56,933 nt of DNA, from positions 1-56,933 of IMG/VR virus record IMGVR_UViG_3300027788_000013; one strand, 5' to 3'. This document shows, in pieces, positions 5,976 through 14,833 of this stretch (positions within the stretch are counted from its first letter, which is position 1; each line of letters begins with the position of its first letter). Source of the DNA: a virus. Made by a program: the position numbers and the translations under genes. The notes under the pieces are model-generated. The model was not told where the DNA came from. It worked only from the letters and a program-made list of their open reading frames with translations, and ran no database searches.

Positions 5976-8641
5976 GTTACGTAGACGCTTTCTATAATCG
6001 CGATCAGGACGTTATTAACGTTGTTGAACGTGATGCAAAAGGTAATAGACATTACCGAGAATACAACCCAAGACATATTTTTTATTACGCAGACCCTAGA
6101 GGTAAGTTCCAGAGTATATATGGACAACCGCTATCAAGGGTAACTTGTAAAAACATCAAAGAGCTTCGCAAAGAACTTGCTATCCATAGCAACAAAAAAC
6201 TGTTTGAAAGCGATATTAATCCAATTTACAGAATGCTTGAAGATAACTATCTCAATCAAGACGCTCCTAAACTAAACGTTGCGTTTTTTGATATTGAGGT
6301 TGACTTTGATCCCGAGCGTGGATACGCTTCACCAGAAGATGCGTTTATGCCAATTACATCTGTTTCTGTGTATTTGCAGTGGATGGAAACAATGGTGTGT
6401 TTTGCAATTCCACCTAAGACACTAAGCATGGAAGAAGCAGAGAAAGCTATCGAAGGCATTCCTAATGTAATGCTGTTTAAGAAAGAAAGTGAAATGCTTG
6501 ATGCATTTCTTGATGTAATTCAAGAAGCTGATGTACTAAGTGGATGGAACAGCGAAGGCTTTGATATTCCGTACACAGTTAATCGTATTACTAAAACATT
6601 AAGCAAAGAAGATACAAAACGGTTGTGTCTTTGGAATCAATATCCTAAAAAGCGTGAGTATGAGAAGTTTGGTAAAACATCTGTAACTTATGATTTAATT
6701 GGACGAGTGCATGTAGACTCATTAGAACTATATAGAAAATATAATTATGAAGAACGCCATACATATCGACTAGATGCTATTGGTGAGTTAGAGATCGGTG
6801 AGAACAAAACTGTTTATGATGGTTCACTTGATGCACTATACAACAACAATTTTAGAACGTTTATTGAATATAACATTCAAGATACTGCACTACTAGACAA
6901 GTTAGATAAGAAACTGAAGTTTATTGATCTTGCAAATACTATTGCACACGAAAACACAGTTCTTATTCAAACAACTATGGGTGCTGTTGCTGTTACAGAA
7001 CAAGGCATTATTAACGAAGCACACAGACGTGGCTTTATTGTTCCAAACAGAATTCGCAGAGAGCCAGGCAGCGAGCCAGCAGCTGGTGCTTATGTAGCAT
7101 ATCCTAAAAAAGGTATTCACGAGTGGATTGGTAGTGTTGACTTGAACTCACTATATCCTAGTGTGATTCGTGCGTTAAACATGGGTCCAGAAACTATTGT
7201 TGGTCAACTACGTCAAGATGGTACTAAAGCACGTATTGAGGCTGAGATGGCTAAAGGTAAAAGTTTTGCTAGTGCTTGGGAAGGTCAGTTTGGTTCTGTA
7301 GAATACGAAGCTGTAATGGCTAAAGAAGTTGGTAGACAACTTACTATTGATTGGGAAGAAGGTGGCGGTGAAGACACTCTTAGTGCTGCTCAGGTATACG
7401 ATCTAATTTACGAAAGTAACCAGCCATGGATGCTTAGTGCTAACGGTACTATCTTTACACACGAAAAAGAAGGTATCATTCCTGGACTACTAAAACGTTG
7501 GTATAAAGAACGTAAAGAAATGCAAGGCAAGATGCGTGATGCTATTTCTGCAAATAATCCAATTGAAGAAGAATACTGGGCTAAAAGGCAGTTAGTTAAA
7601 AAGATTTTGCTTAACAGTTTATATGGTGCTATTCTTAATCCAGGTTGTAGATTCTTTGATAACCGTATTGGACAATCAACAACACTAAGTGGCAGAGCTA
7701 TTGTTAAACATATGGCTGCAAAGATTAACGAAATTATCACTGGCGAGTATGATCACACTGGCAAGTCAATTGTATATGGTGATACTGACTCTACATACTT
7801 TAGTGCATATAGCACACTTAAAGATGAGATAGATGCAGGTAATATTCCGTGGGATCGTGAAAGTGTTATGAACTTGTATGACACAATAGGCGACAACTGC
7901 AATACAACGTTTCCTAAGTTTATGATGGATGCATTCCATTGTCCAAAGAGTCGTTCAGATGTTATTGCGGCAGCTAGAGAAATTGTTGCAACCAAAGGTC
8001 TGTTTATTACTAAAAAGCGTTATGCTGTATTGTATTACGATATTGAAGGCAAACGTACAGATGTAGACGGTAAAGACGGAAAGATTAAAGCAATGGGCTT
8101 AGATCTTAAACGTTCGGATACTCCTGTTATTATTCAGGAATTTTTAAATGAAGTGTTGACTCGTGTACTTGCAGGTGCCGAACAACAAAATGTACTAGAT
8201 TACATTACTGAATTTAGAACAGAATTTAAAGCAAGACCTGGTTGGGAGAAAGGATCACCTAAACGTGCAAACAAAGTTACTGAATACCAAGCTAAAGAAA
8301 AGAAGCAAGGTAAAGCTAACATGCCCGGACATGTTCGAGCAAGTATTAACTGGAACACGCTAAAGCGTATGAATGATGACAAGTATTCTATTACTATCAC
8401 TGACGGTGCTAAAGTTATTGTTTGTAAAGTTAAACAGAATCCTATGGGCTATACAAGTATTGCATATCCTGTAGACGAACTAAGAATACCGCAATGGTTT
8501 AAAGAACTGCCATTTGATGGCGAGGCTATGGAAAATGCAGTCATTGACGAAAAACTTGGCAACCTTATTGGAGTATTGGATTGGGATATTAAATCTACTA
8601 GAAGTGATAATAACTTTAATAGCTTGTTTGACTTTGAGTAG
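5972..8641 (+). CDS. 43: Family B DNA polymerase (T4 gp43-like)
   Basis: This 889-residue replicative polymerase is close to the length of T4 gp43 (898). The exonuclease domain shows FFDIEVDF with Asp107/Glu109, SGWNSEGFDIPY, and YNIQDTALLD. The polymerase domain shows DLNSLYPS (motif A, about residue 388), KILLNSLYGA (motif B, about 545), YGDTDST (motif C, about 602) and a KKRY segment. All catalytic acids are present, so it should be active with proofreading. It is followed by a sliding-clamp-like gene. AGGAG precedes the ATG. Confidence 0.97.
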   Translation: MSYVDAFYNRDQDVINVVERDAKGNRHYREYNPRHIFYYADPRGKFQSIYGQPLSRVTCKNIKELRKELAIHSNKKLFESDINPIYRMLEDNYLNQDAPKLNVAFFDIEVDFDPERGYASPEDAFMPITSVSVYLQWMETMVCFAIPPKTLSMEEAEKAIEGIPNVMLFKKESEMLDAFLDVIQEADVLSGWNSEGFDIPYTVNRITKTLSKEDTKRLCLWNQYPKKREYEKFGKTSVTYDLIGRVHVDSLELYRKYNYEERHTYRLDAIGELEIGENKTVYDGSLDALYNNNFRTFIEYNIQDTALLDKLDKKLKFIDLANTIAHENTVLIQTTMGAVAVTEQGIINEAHRRGFIVPNRIRREPGSEPAAGAYVAYPKKGIHEWIGSVDLNSLYPSVIRALNMGPETIVGQLRQDGTKARIEAEMAKGKSFASAWEGQFGSVEYEAVMAKEVGRQLTIDWEEGGGEDTLSAAQVYDLIYESNQPWMLSANGTIFTHEKEGIIPGLLKRWYKERKEMQGKMRDAISANNPIEEEYWAKRQLVKKILLNSLYGAILNPGCRFFDNRIGQSTTLSGRAIVKHMAAKINEIITGEYDHTGKSIVYGDTDSTYFSAYSTLKDEIDAGNIPWDRESVMNLYDTIGDNCNTTFPKFMMDAFHCPKSRSDVIAAAREIVATKGLFITKKRYAVLYYDIEGKRTDVDGKDGKIKAMGLDLKRSDTPVIIQEFLNEVLTRVLAGAEQQNVLDYITEFRTEFKARPGWEKGSPKRANKVTEYQAKEKKQGKANMPGHVRASINWNTLKRMNDDKYSITITDGAKVIVCKVKQNPMGYTSIAYPVDELRIPQWFKELPFDGEAMENAVIDEKLGNLIGVLDWDIKSTRSDNNFNSLFDFE

Positions 8642-8658
8642 TTTGGATAAAAAAATTC

Positions 8659-8687
8659 TTGCTCTTTAACAAAAACCTAAATATAAT
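8659..8687 (+). promoter_or_regulatory. Probable promoter for the clamp-like gene
   Basis: TTGCTC (8659-8664) and TATAAT (8682-8687) with a 17-base spacer; the -10 is perfect and the -35 is partial. CTAAATA, resembling the late box, overlaps it at 8678-8684. GGAG at 8701-8704 serves ATG 8715. Confidence 0.5.
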
Positions 8688-8714
8688 GTATATAACAAAC
8701 GGAGAACTCTAAAA

Positions 8715-9452
8715 ATGAAAGACATACTAAAAGATATCGTAGATCACACACAGAACTTGGGATTCTTGACAACTGTCAAGGTATCTGGTGAAGAAAGTGA
8801 AACTACAATGTTTTCTATGGCTGATGATAGATCAGTTATTATGGAAGCAAAGACGCACAATCCTTATCCAGACATGCTTGGCACGTTTGGTATGCCACAG
8901 CTTCAAAAGTTAAAGTATTTGCTAGATGGTAGTGAATATAAAACTGACGCTAAGATTAGTGTAACAACTGGTGTGCGTAACGACCAAACTATTCCAACAG
9001 GAATTAAATTTGAAAACGCAACAGGCGATTTTAAAAACGACTATAAGTTTATGCTTATGGAAATTATTAATGAGAAGATGAAAACTGTTAAGTTCCGCGG
9101 TGTTAAGTGGGATGTAGAAGTTGTTCCATCACTTGCTGGTGTGCAACGTTTTAACTTCCAAGCAGGTGCTAATAGTGAGCATCCAACATTCTTAGCTAAA
9201 ACTGAGGACGGCAATTTGAAGTTTATCTTTGGTGATGCAGGTTCGCATGGTGGCGAGTTTGTGTTTGCTACTGACACTATAGGTACATTGGATCGTGGTT
9301 GGACTTGGCCTGTTGCAAGTATCTTAGCAATTCTTAAAATTGCAGATGTAAACAACACTAAGATGAGTCTTAGTAACGAAGGTGCTATCCAGATCGAATT
9401 AGACAGTGGTTTAGCAACATACAAATATATCATTCCAGCACAGGCGGCCTAA
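8715..9452 (+). CDS. 45: Sliding clamp-like DNA polymerase processivity factor
   Basis: This 245-residue protein sits directly after the polymerase. The C-terminal half, ending with MSLSNEGAIQIELDSG then TYKYIIP, has the beta-rich pattern and tyrosine/proline ending typical of PCNA and gp45 clamps. Its length is slightly above T4 gp45 (228). The N-terminal half is less clear and does not show an obvious gp45 start, so the call rests on context and the C-terminus. Clamp-loader genes (44, 62) are not in the window. An alternative is an unrelated replication accessory protein. Confidence 0.6.
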   Translation: MKDILKDIVDHTQNLGFLTTVKVSGEESETTMFSMADDRSVIMEAKTHNPYPDMLGTFGMPQLQKLKYLLDGSEYKTDAKISVTTGVRNDQTIPTGIKFENATGDFKNDYKFMLMEIINEKMKTVKFRGVKWDVEVVPSLAGVQRFNFQAGANSEHPTFLAKTEDGNLKFIFGDAGSHGGEFVFATDTIGTLDRGWTWPVASILAILKIADVNNTKMSLSNEGAIQIELDSGLATYKYIIPAQAA

Positions 9453-9460
9453 ATAATATT

Positions 9461-11008
9461 ATGAAAGAACCAGTCAACTTATCACCATTACAGAAAGACT
9501 ACGCTGTGTATTTGCCAGCTATTAGTTCTTTCTATAGTACCTACGTTGCTAAACAGCGACTAGGTGAATTTATTCCAAAAGAAAGAATTCCTGCGGGCTT
9601 TGACCGCGGAATTGAAGGCATGAACTTCTTAAACGAAGAACAAGGATACTTTACATACAAGTATGGTTTGTATTCAGCAGGTCACGCACAATTGAATCTT
9701 GAAAAGACTATGGTACAAGATGCTATGGTACAAGATAGAGATCGTGGTAAAACAATGATTTTAGGTGACTCAGGTGGATATCAGGTTGGTAAAGGTGTTC
9801 TTAAGTTTGATTGGTTAAACTTTGATGGTCCTGCTGCAAACAAGACTAGAGATGACATTCTTAATTGGCTAGAGCTTACAGCAGATTGGTCAATGCTACT
9901 TGATGTTCCGACTTGGGCATGTGATCATATTCATGCTCCTAAAACAGGACTTAAAGACTTTCAAGACTGCTTAGATAAAACACGTTTTAATAACAAGTAT
10001 TGGTTAGAGCGTAGACTAGGCGTAACTAAGTTTTTAAATGTACTACAAGGCTCAGACTGGGACACTGCTGAAAAGTGGTACGAAGGTGTTAAAGAGTTTA
10101 GTGATCCTGCTATTTGGGGTGACAAGGCTTGTGAAGGCTGGGCAATGGGTGGTGCTAATATGTGCAAGATGCCTATTACACTACGCAGACTTATGACAAT
10201 GAAATTTGACGGTATGCTAGAAGGTAAAGACTGGATGCACTTCTTAGGTACTGCACAACTTGATTGGTCATGTTACTTAACTAGTATTCAAAGACAAGTA
10301 CGTAAACATATTAATCCTAACTTTACAGTAAGTTTTGATTGTGCATCACCGTTTATTGCAACTGCACATGGTCTTGTTTACACTAACAGTCAACACACTT
10401 CAAAGCGTTGGTCAGTTATTATGGACAAAGCAATGGATAATAAAGCACTTGCTGGCAGACATGACATTCCGTTTCCGTTTGAAAGTGAAATTGGTAGGCG
10501 TTTAAGTGTTGCAGACATTTGTCATTATGCACCAGGTATGCTTAACAAGATTGGTAAAGAAGGTAAAACAAGTTGGGATAGCTTTGGTTATGCACTAATG
10601 ATGTCACACAACGTGTATCAACATATTGTTGCTGTACAACGTGCTAACAACTTAACAGATATCGAACTTGCAAAGCAACGTCCAGACTGGAGACATTGGA
10701 GAAAAGTTAAAGAAGCAGATAAGAGTGATGAGTACTCAGCTTGGGTACCACGTAATATTCTTTACTTCGATCGTTTTGTTGAAGAACTATTTGAACAGCC
10801 TACAAAAGAAGCAGCATTTGCAATGATTAAAGAAGCTGATGCGTTCCTTAAGAACTGTGAAGGTTCTAGACTACGTGGTGGTGTTACAAACATTGCTAAC
10901 TCGCTGTTTGTTGAAGTTGACGATGCAGGTGACGAAATTGTTCCGTGGACTGATGACAGAGAAGATGACGAACTAGCTAAATTAGAAACTGAGTTAACAG
11001 GAGAATAA
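9461..11008 (+). CDS. dpdA: DpdA-like DNA guanine transglycosylase
   Basis: This 515-residue member of the tRNA-guanine transglycosylase superfamily has GDSGGYQ with Asp103, GWAMGG at about 226-231, HFLGTA at about 260-265, and SFDCASP with the likely nucleophile Asp293. The size and the C-terminal extension match phage DpdA, which exchanges guanine in DNA for a 7-deazaguanine. Neighbouring folE, queD-like and queE genes support this. Whether the inserted base is preQ0 or an earlier intermediate is open, since queC is not seen. ATG 9461 follows a TAAATA box that contains the upstream stop codon. Confidence 0.88.
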   Translation: MKEPVNLSPLQKDYAVYLPAISSFYSTYVAKQRLGEFIPKERIPAGFDRGIEGMNFLNEEQGYFTYKYGLYSAGHAQLNLEKTMVQDAMVQDRDRGKTMILGDSGGYQVGKGVLKFDWLNFDGPAANKTRDDILNWLELTADWSMLLDVPTWACDHIHAPKTGLKDFQDCLDKTRFNNKYWLERRLGVTKFLNVLQGSDWDTAEKWYEGVKEFSDPAIWGDKACEGWAMGGANMCKMPITLRRLMTMKFDGMLEGKDWMHFLGTAQLDWSCYLTSIQRQVRKHINPNFTVSFDCASPFIATAHGLVYTNSQHTSKRWSVIMDKAMDNKALAGRHDIPFPFESEIGRRLSVADICHYAPGMLNKIGKEGKTSWDSFGYALMMSHNVYQHIVAVQRANNLTDIELAKQRPDWRHWRKVKEADKSDEYSAWVPRNILYFDRFVEELFEQPTKEAAFAMIKEADAFLKNCEGSRLRGGVTNIANSLFVEVDDAGDEIVPWTDDREDDELAKLETELTGE

Positions 11009-11009
11009 T

Positions 11010-11540
11010 ATGGAACGTACATACGAAGATGGTCACGTATCAAGTACAGCAAAATTTTTTGTAGGTGTAGAAGTTGAAAAAACTCCTGCATTTGGAAAGA
11101 AAACATTGTTCGTTACCGGTATTCATGATGTATCTGACATTCGTGACATGTTTAGCACATATGGCTGTGAACATATCTTTTTTGGTGCTAATCATAGCTT
11201 TGATCCACAAAAGTCGTGGGTAGCTGCAGACTGGGAAGAGTGGGAAGACATGATCGAAGTGTTCGTTAATGACGAAATTTTTTGTAGCTTAGATATTCCA
11301 ATTGCTGCTGTAGAAGACTTTATGGACAGTGGATTAGTAGAAAATATCTACTTTATTCCGCAGATCCGTGTACCATTGCCGTATGTTGATCAACTTGGTT
11401 ACAACGCTATGCTAAAAATTGATGACAAAGGCTTTAAGGCATCTAATCCAGGTGTTTGGTGTCATAGGGTTCGTGACCTTATGGATCATACTAAATTTAC
11501 TCATTGGAGTGAATATGACAAAGACAAACTTATTGATTGA
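11010..11540 (+). CDS. Conserved hypothetical protein next to dpdA
   Basis: This 176-residue protein starts one base after dpdA, with GGAG in the upstream end serving as ribosome binding site. Visible landmarks are FFGANHSFDPQKSW, an acidic WEEWEDMIEVF segment, the stretch SGLVENIYFIPQIRVPLPYV, and GFKASNPGVWCHRVRDLM. I know this pattern from T4-like marine phages but have no function for it. The tight linkage to dpdA makes a role in DNA modification possible but unproven. Confidence 0.75.
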   Translation: MERTYEDGHVSSTAKFFVGVEVEKTPAFGKKTLFVTGIHDVSDIRDMFSTYGCEHIFFGANHSFDPQKSWVAADWEEWEDMIEVFVNDEIFCSLDIPIAAVEDFMDSGLVENIYFIPQIRVPLPYVDQLGYNAMLKIDDKGFKASNPGVWCHRVRDLMDHTKFTHWSEYDKDKLID

Positions 11541-11565
11541 CTTCAATCAAGAAAGGTGTTATACT
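11537..11565 (+). promoter_or_regulatory. Near-consensus sigma70 promoter before the queD-like gene
   Basis: TTGACT (11537-11542), 17-base spacer, TATACT (11560-11565). The predicted start near 11572 lies past the first ATG at 11568, so transcripts from here could only use downstream ATGs such as 11625. The -35 overlaps the preceding stop codon. Confidence 0.65.
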
Positions 11566-11567
11566 AA

Positions 11568-12029
11568 ATGCAACAACGTGAATCTTATTACAACTATATG
11601 TTAAGACGTATGAAAGAAGAAAATATGGCAAACGATAAAGAAAATGCTATGCAAAATGCAAAGCGAATGATTTGGGTTACTTTCACTAAAGAAGGTATCC
11701 ATAAGTATCCTGCGGCACTAGATGATCCTAGTCTTGCAACAGGTGATGAATACGATGTTAGTTTTTTGGGTTATCCCCACAGACACATCTTTCATTTTAG
11801 AGTAGGTATCACTGTAACACATAACGACAGAGATATTGAGTTTATTCAATTCAAGCGTTGGCTTGAGAAACTGTATGAAGGTGAACTTAATGTAGATTAT
11901 AAATCTTGTGAAATGATGTCAGATGATTTGTATAAACAAATCACAACAAAACACCCCGGACGTGAAGTCCACATCGATGTCTCCGAAGACGGAGAAAACG
12001 GTGCCCATATTGAATATGCAAAGTATTAA
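11568..12029 (+). CDS. queD: QueD-like 6-carboxytetrahydropterin synthase (PTPS family)
   Basis: The protein has up to 153 residues. The features pointing to the 6-pyruvoyl-tetrahydropterin synthase family are an N-terminal His in KEGIHKYPA, the zinc-binding pair in PHRHIFHFRV (HxH followed by alternating residues), CEMMSDDL in the place of the PTSENL motif, and a closing strand ending in HIEYAKY. QueD turns dihydroneopterin triphosphate, made by FolE, into 6-carboxytetrahydropterin for QueE. The match is divergent and the catalytic Cys is not obvious. Translation may begin at 11568, or at 11625 for transcripts from the promoter at 11537-11565. Confidence 0.6.
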   Translation: MQQRESYYNYMLRRMKEENMANDKENAMQNAKRMIWVTFTKEGIHKYPAALDDPSLATGDEYDVSFLGYPHRHIFHFRVGITVTHNDRDIEFIQFKRWLEKLYEGELNVDYKSCEMMSDDLYKQITTKHPGREVHIDVSEDGENGAHIEYAKY

Positions 12030-12041
12030 AGGAGACCTACA

Positions 12042-12242
12042 ATGGGTTATTTTGCAGATCGGCCAGACGTGGTTAAGATCTTTACGGATCTCGAAGCGTA
12101 CAAAGAATTTTGTCGATTCAACGGTTTTAAATTTGATGAACGTGATCTTTATAAGCGAGAAAGTAGAGCTTTTAGAGCGTTTGAAAACCGCCATGGCTAT
12201 AAGAAGTCATTCCAAAAGAAATTTAATAAACGGAGAAACTAA
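12042..12242 (+). CDS. Small basic hypothetical protein
   Basis: This 66-residue protein is rich in Phe, Arg and Lys, including FRAFENRHGYKKSFQKKF near the end. AGGAG stands just before the ATG at 12042 and the stop is immediately followed by the glycosyltransferase ATG. A competing frame from 11923 overlaps it but lacks a ribosome binding site and runs across two real genes. No domain is recognised; the positive charge would suit nucleic-acid binding. Confidence 0.65.
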   Translation: MGYFADRPDVVKIFTDLEAYKEFCRFNGFKFDERDLYKRESRAFRAFENRHGYKKSFQKKFNKRRN

Positions 12243-13292
12243 ATGAACATATGGCTAGTTGACTTAGAAGCAGTAGAAACACGTTACACTAAGCAGTGGA
12301 AAACGCAGTTTCCAAATCTGTTGCGAGGACATGGCCATACAGTAACCGTAGTCAACGGTGGGGATACGCCTCAGGCAACAACTCCTGGGGCGTTCCTCAA
12401 CTTCGGTGGAACTAATGTTTACAAAAGTAAGCAGTTAGAAATTATTGCTGAAGCATTTTGTAAAGGAGAAGTAAAAGATGGAGATTATTTCCTATATACG
12501 GATGCGTGGAACCCAACTGTTATTCAGTTGCGCTACATGGCTGAACTGTTGGGCGTGGACATTCGAATTGGTGGCTTATGGCATGCTGGTAGTTATGACC
12601 CTGCTGATTTTTTAGGCAGACTGATCGGAGACAAACCGTGGGTAAGACATGCTGAAATGTCAATGTATGAATGTTATAATCATAACTTTTTTGCAAGTAA
12701 CTTTCACATTGACATGTTTTTAGAAGCGTTTAATGACAACTACAGTGTTGACATGGACAAAGCAATTAGAACTGGCTGGCCATTTGAGTATATGGCAAAT
12801 ACATTAACAATGTACAAAGGTATGCCGAAACGAGATCTTATTTTGTTTCCGCATCGTGTTGCTCCTGAGAAGCAAGTTGACATATTTGAAGATCTTAGAG
12901 AAGCACTTCCGCAATATGAATTTGTTGTTTGTCAAGAAAAACAACTATCGAAGAACGAATACCACAACTTATTAGGTGAAGCTAAACTAGTATTCAGTGC
13001 TAATTTGCAAGAAACACTTGGCATTAGTTGGTATGAGGGTGCGCTTGTAGACACTATTCCTATGGTTCCGGACCGTTTAAGCTATACTGAAATGGCATTA
13101 GACGAGTTTAAATATCCTAGTGATTGGACAACGTCATTTGCTGCATACAAAGAACACAAAGAACAAGTGGTTGCACAAATTATAGATTACATGGAAAATT
13201 ATAAAAAGTACTTACCTCGCCTAAATAAACAGGTACAAGTACTAAATGAGCAATATTTTAGTTGCTCAGATCTATTAAATGTGTTAAAATAA
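12243..13292 (+). CDS. GT-B fold glycosyltransferase in the deazaguanine cluster
   Basis: This 349-residue protein shows GT-B signs in its C-terminal half: FPHRVAPEKQVDIFEDL, where the linker Arg/Lys sit in GT4-type enzymes, and FSANLQETLGISWYEGAL, which fits the E-x7-E donor-site motif, followed by IPMVPDRL. The N-terminal half begins MNIWLVDLEAVETRY and is more variable. It lies between the queD-like gene and folE, in the same direction with no gap. Its acceptor is unknown; the DNA base or a nucleotide is an attractive but unproven idea. Confidence 0.75.
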   Translation: MNIWLVDLEAVETRYTKQWKTQFPNLLRGHGHTVTVVNGGDTPQATTPGAFLNFGGTNVYKSKQLEIIAEAFCKGEVKDGDYFLYTDAWNPTVIQLRYMAELLGVDIRIGGLWHAGSYDPADFLGRLIGDKPWVRHAEMSMYECYNHNFFASNFHIDMFLEAFNDNYSVDMDKAIRTGWPFEYMANTLTMYKGMPKRDLILFPHRVAPEKQVDIFEDLREALPQYEFVVCQEKQLSKNEYHNLLGEAKLVFSANLQETLGISWYEGALVDTIPMVPDRLSYTEMALDEFKYPSDWTTSFAAYKEHKEQVVAQIIDYMENYKKYLPRLNKQVQVLNEQYFSCSDLLNVLK

Positions 13293-13335
13293 TATAAAAG
13301 TTGGCAATCCACTGCCTAAACATCGGAGAATAAAA

Positions 13336-14025
13336 TTGAGTATAAGCGAAAAAATTAAAACAAAACTACAAGACGCAGGCGTTAGATTTTGGGCCGGCGA
13401 CAACATTAGTGAAGTCCTGCAAGAGGGCGACAAACAATTATTAATTGAAGAACTTACACCTAAGTTCGAAGCAGTATTAGACGGTCTTGTAATTGATCGT
13501 TATACAGATCCTAACAGTATGGATACTGGTAAACGCCTAGCAAAAATGTATGTAAATGAATTAATGGCAGGTCGATATGATCCTATGCCTAATGCAACTG
13601 CATTTCCTAATCACATAGATAACGGATACGAAGGTATGCTAGTTGTACGCAGTGAGCTTAAAAGTGTTTGCTCACATCATCATCAACCCGTAACTGGTGT
13701 TGCATATATTGGAATTATTGCTGGAGAAACTTTAATTGGACTTAGCAAATATACACGTATTGCACAATGGTGTGCTAGACGTGGCACATTACAAGAAGAA
13801 CTATGTAATGATATTGCTAGAGAGATTATGAGTTCAACTGGATCTACTAACGTAGGTGTTTACATCCAAGCAACACACGGGTGTTGTGAGAACAGAGGCA
13901 TTATGGCAAATAGCAGTCTTACACAGACAACTGTTTTAAAAGGTGCGTTTAAAGATGACGCTGGCACTAAGAAGGAATTTTTTGATAACATTAAACTACA
14001 GCAAGAATTTGCTTGTGGAAAATAG
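13336..14025 (+). CDS. folE: GTP cyclohydrolase I
   Basis: This 229-residue enzyme converts GTP to dihydroneopterin triphosphate, the first step toward 7-deazaguanines as well as folate. The zinc site is visible as VCSHHHQPVTG (Cys112, His115) and THGCCENRG (Cys183/184), and LSKYTRIAQWCARR matches the FolE helix that precedes the active site. Start is TTG at 13336 with CGGAGAA upstream; no in-frame ATG is near. With the queD-like and queE genes it supports a phage deazaguanine pathway. Confidence 0.92.
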   Translation: MSISEKIKTKLQDAGVRFWAGDNISEVLQEGDKQLLIEELTPKFEAVLDGLVIDRYTDPNSMDTGKRLAKMYVNELMAGRYDPMPNATAFPNHIDNGYEGMLVVRSELKSVCSHHHQPVTGVAYIGIIAGETLIGLSKYTRIAQWCARRGTLQEELCNDIAREIMSSTGSTNVGVYIQATHGCCENRGIMANSSLTQTTVLKGAFKDDAGTKKEFFDNIKLQQEFACGK

Positions 14026-14033
14026 GAGATAGT

Positions 14034-14249
14034 ATGCCAATACCAGAAAGAATAATTATGCCAGCAACAAAAGACCCAAGCATGGGACACTTTTACGTAA
14101 GCCTTGTTAAAAGTGCAGTACGCATTGTGGCAGGAGTGTCAATGATATACGGAGGCTACTACTTAGAATATTGGGGTACGCCATTTATAATCGCCGGAGT
14201 AGGCTTTGTAATTGCAGAGGCACTTGGCATATTAGAGGAGATAGTTTAA
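14034..14249 (+). CDS. Small membrane protein
   Basis: This 71-residue protein starts at ATG 14034 behind TAGGAG. An in-frame upstream GTG at 14013 lies inside folE and is rejected. It has two hydrophobic stretches, about residues 26-42 and 47-64, so it is probably a two-pass inner-membrane protein. Its stop codon overlaps the next ATG (TAATG). Function unknown. Confidence 0.6.
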   Translation: MPIPERIIMPATKDPSMGHFYVSLVKSAVRIVAGVSMIYGGYYLEYWGTPFIIAGVGFVIAEALGILEEIV

Positions 14250-14449
14250 TGCTAATTGAAGTTAAAGACGGACCATTTGCAAAAGCACTTGAAGAGAATT
14301 TAGATGACGGGGTCCTAATGAAAGAAGTAGTAATCCATAAAATTATAAACGGGTTACTAGTACGTCAAATTCACACTCGTGAGTATTCACAAAATAAAGA
14401 TGACTGGAACGATAGGTCGTCCAGTAAGCCATTATGCAAGACAAATTAG
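14249..14449 (+). CDS. Small hypothetical protein
   Basis: This 66-residue protein starts at the TAATG junction with the membrane-protein gene, with GAGGAG upstream. It contains KALEENLDDGVLMKEVVIHKIINGLLVRQ and ends polar. No domain is recognised. It overlaps the next gene by 16 bases. Confidence 0.55.
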   Translation: MLIEVKDGPFAKALEENLDDGVLMKEVVIHKIINGLLVRQIHTREYSQNKDDWNDRSSSKPLCKTN

Positions 14450-14661
14450 ATTTACACAAAAAAAGAGTCTATTCCGTTGTTCCGCCAACATCAGCTAACG
14501 ACTGTATGATACTTACACCGGCTGAAGCGTTTATGTACAATCTTCGAGGAATACCGTTAGTTGATATGACTGAGAGGCACGGAATGACTATTAACCGTTT
14601 AAAACTAAGCAGGAAGGATCTAAATCATGGGACCGTGGAACGAACAAGTACAATTGCGTAG
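14434..14661 (+). CDS. Small hypothetical protein
   Basis: This 75-residue protein overlaps its neighbours on both sides. The middle part, LTPAEAFMYNLRGIPLVDM followed by TINRLKLSRK, could form a small helix-turn-helix, but that is a guess. The ribosome binding site is weak, so it may rely on coupled translation from the gene before. Confidence 0.5.
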   Translation: MQDKLDLHKKRVYSVVPPTSANDCMILTPAEAFMYNLRGIPLVDMTERHGMTINRLKLSRKDLNHGTVERTSTIA

Positions 14662-14833
14662 ATCAAAATCTATTCAAACATTACTCGACACTAATCCTCA
14701 ATTGGATGAAGGTGTTCAAGGAATGTGGAAAAGAAAACTGAACGATCTTGCTGTTAACGAAGATGAATATAATTGCAGAGTTGTTGAGTTATATAAAAAT
14801 ATTAAAACGGATTGGCTAACAGATGTTTCTTAA
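14627..14833 (+). CDS. Small conserved hypothetical protein
   Basis: This 68-residue protein has a clear AGGAAGG ribosome binding site before ATG 14627. The sequence MGPWNEQVQLRR, then LLDTNPQLDEGVQGMW and NEDEYNCRVVELY, is one I recognise from small proteins of T4-like marine phages. It is helical and soluble. It overlaps the upstream gene by 35 bases and the downstream one by 11. Function unknown. Confidence 0.65.
   Translation: MGPWNEQVQLRRSKSIQTLLDTNPQLDEGVQGMWKRKLNDLAVNEDEYNCRVVELYKNIKTDWLTDVS

Noticed and set aside
11923-12246. Frame overlapping the queD-like and small basic genes
   Set aside because: It crosses two better-supported genes and has no ribosome binding site or domain.
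13304-13320. Small GGCA/TGCC hairpin before folE
   Set aside because: Four base pairs and no T-tract; too weak to call a terminator.
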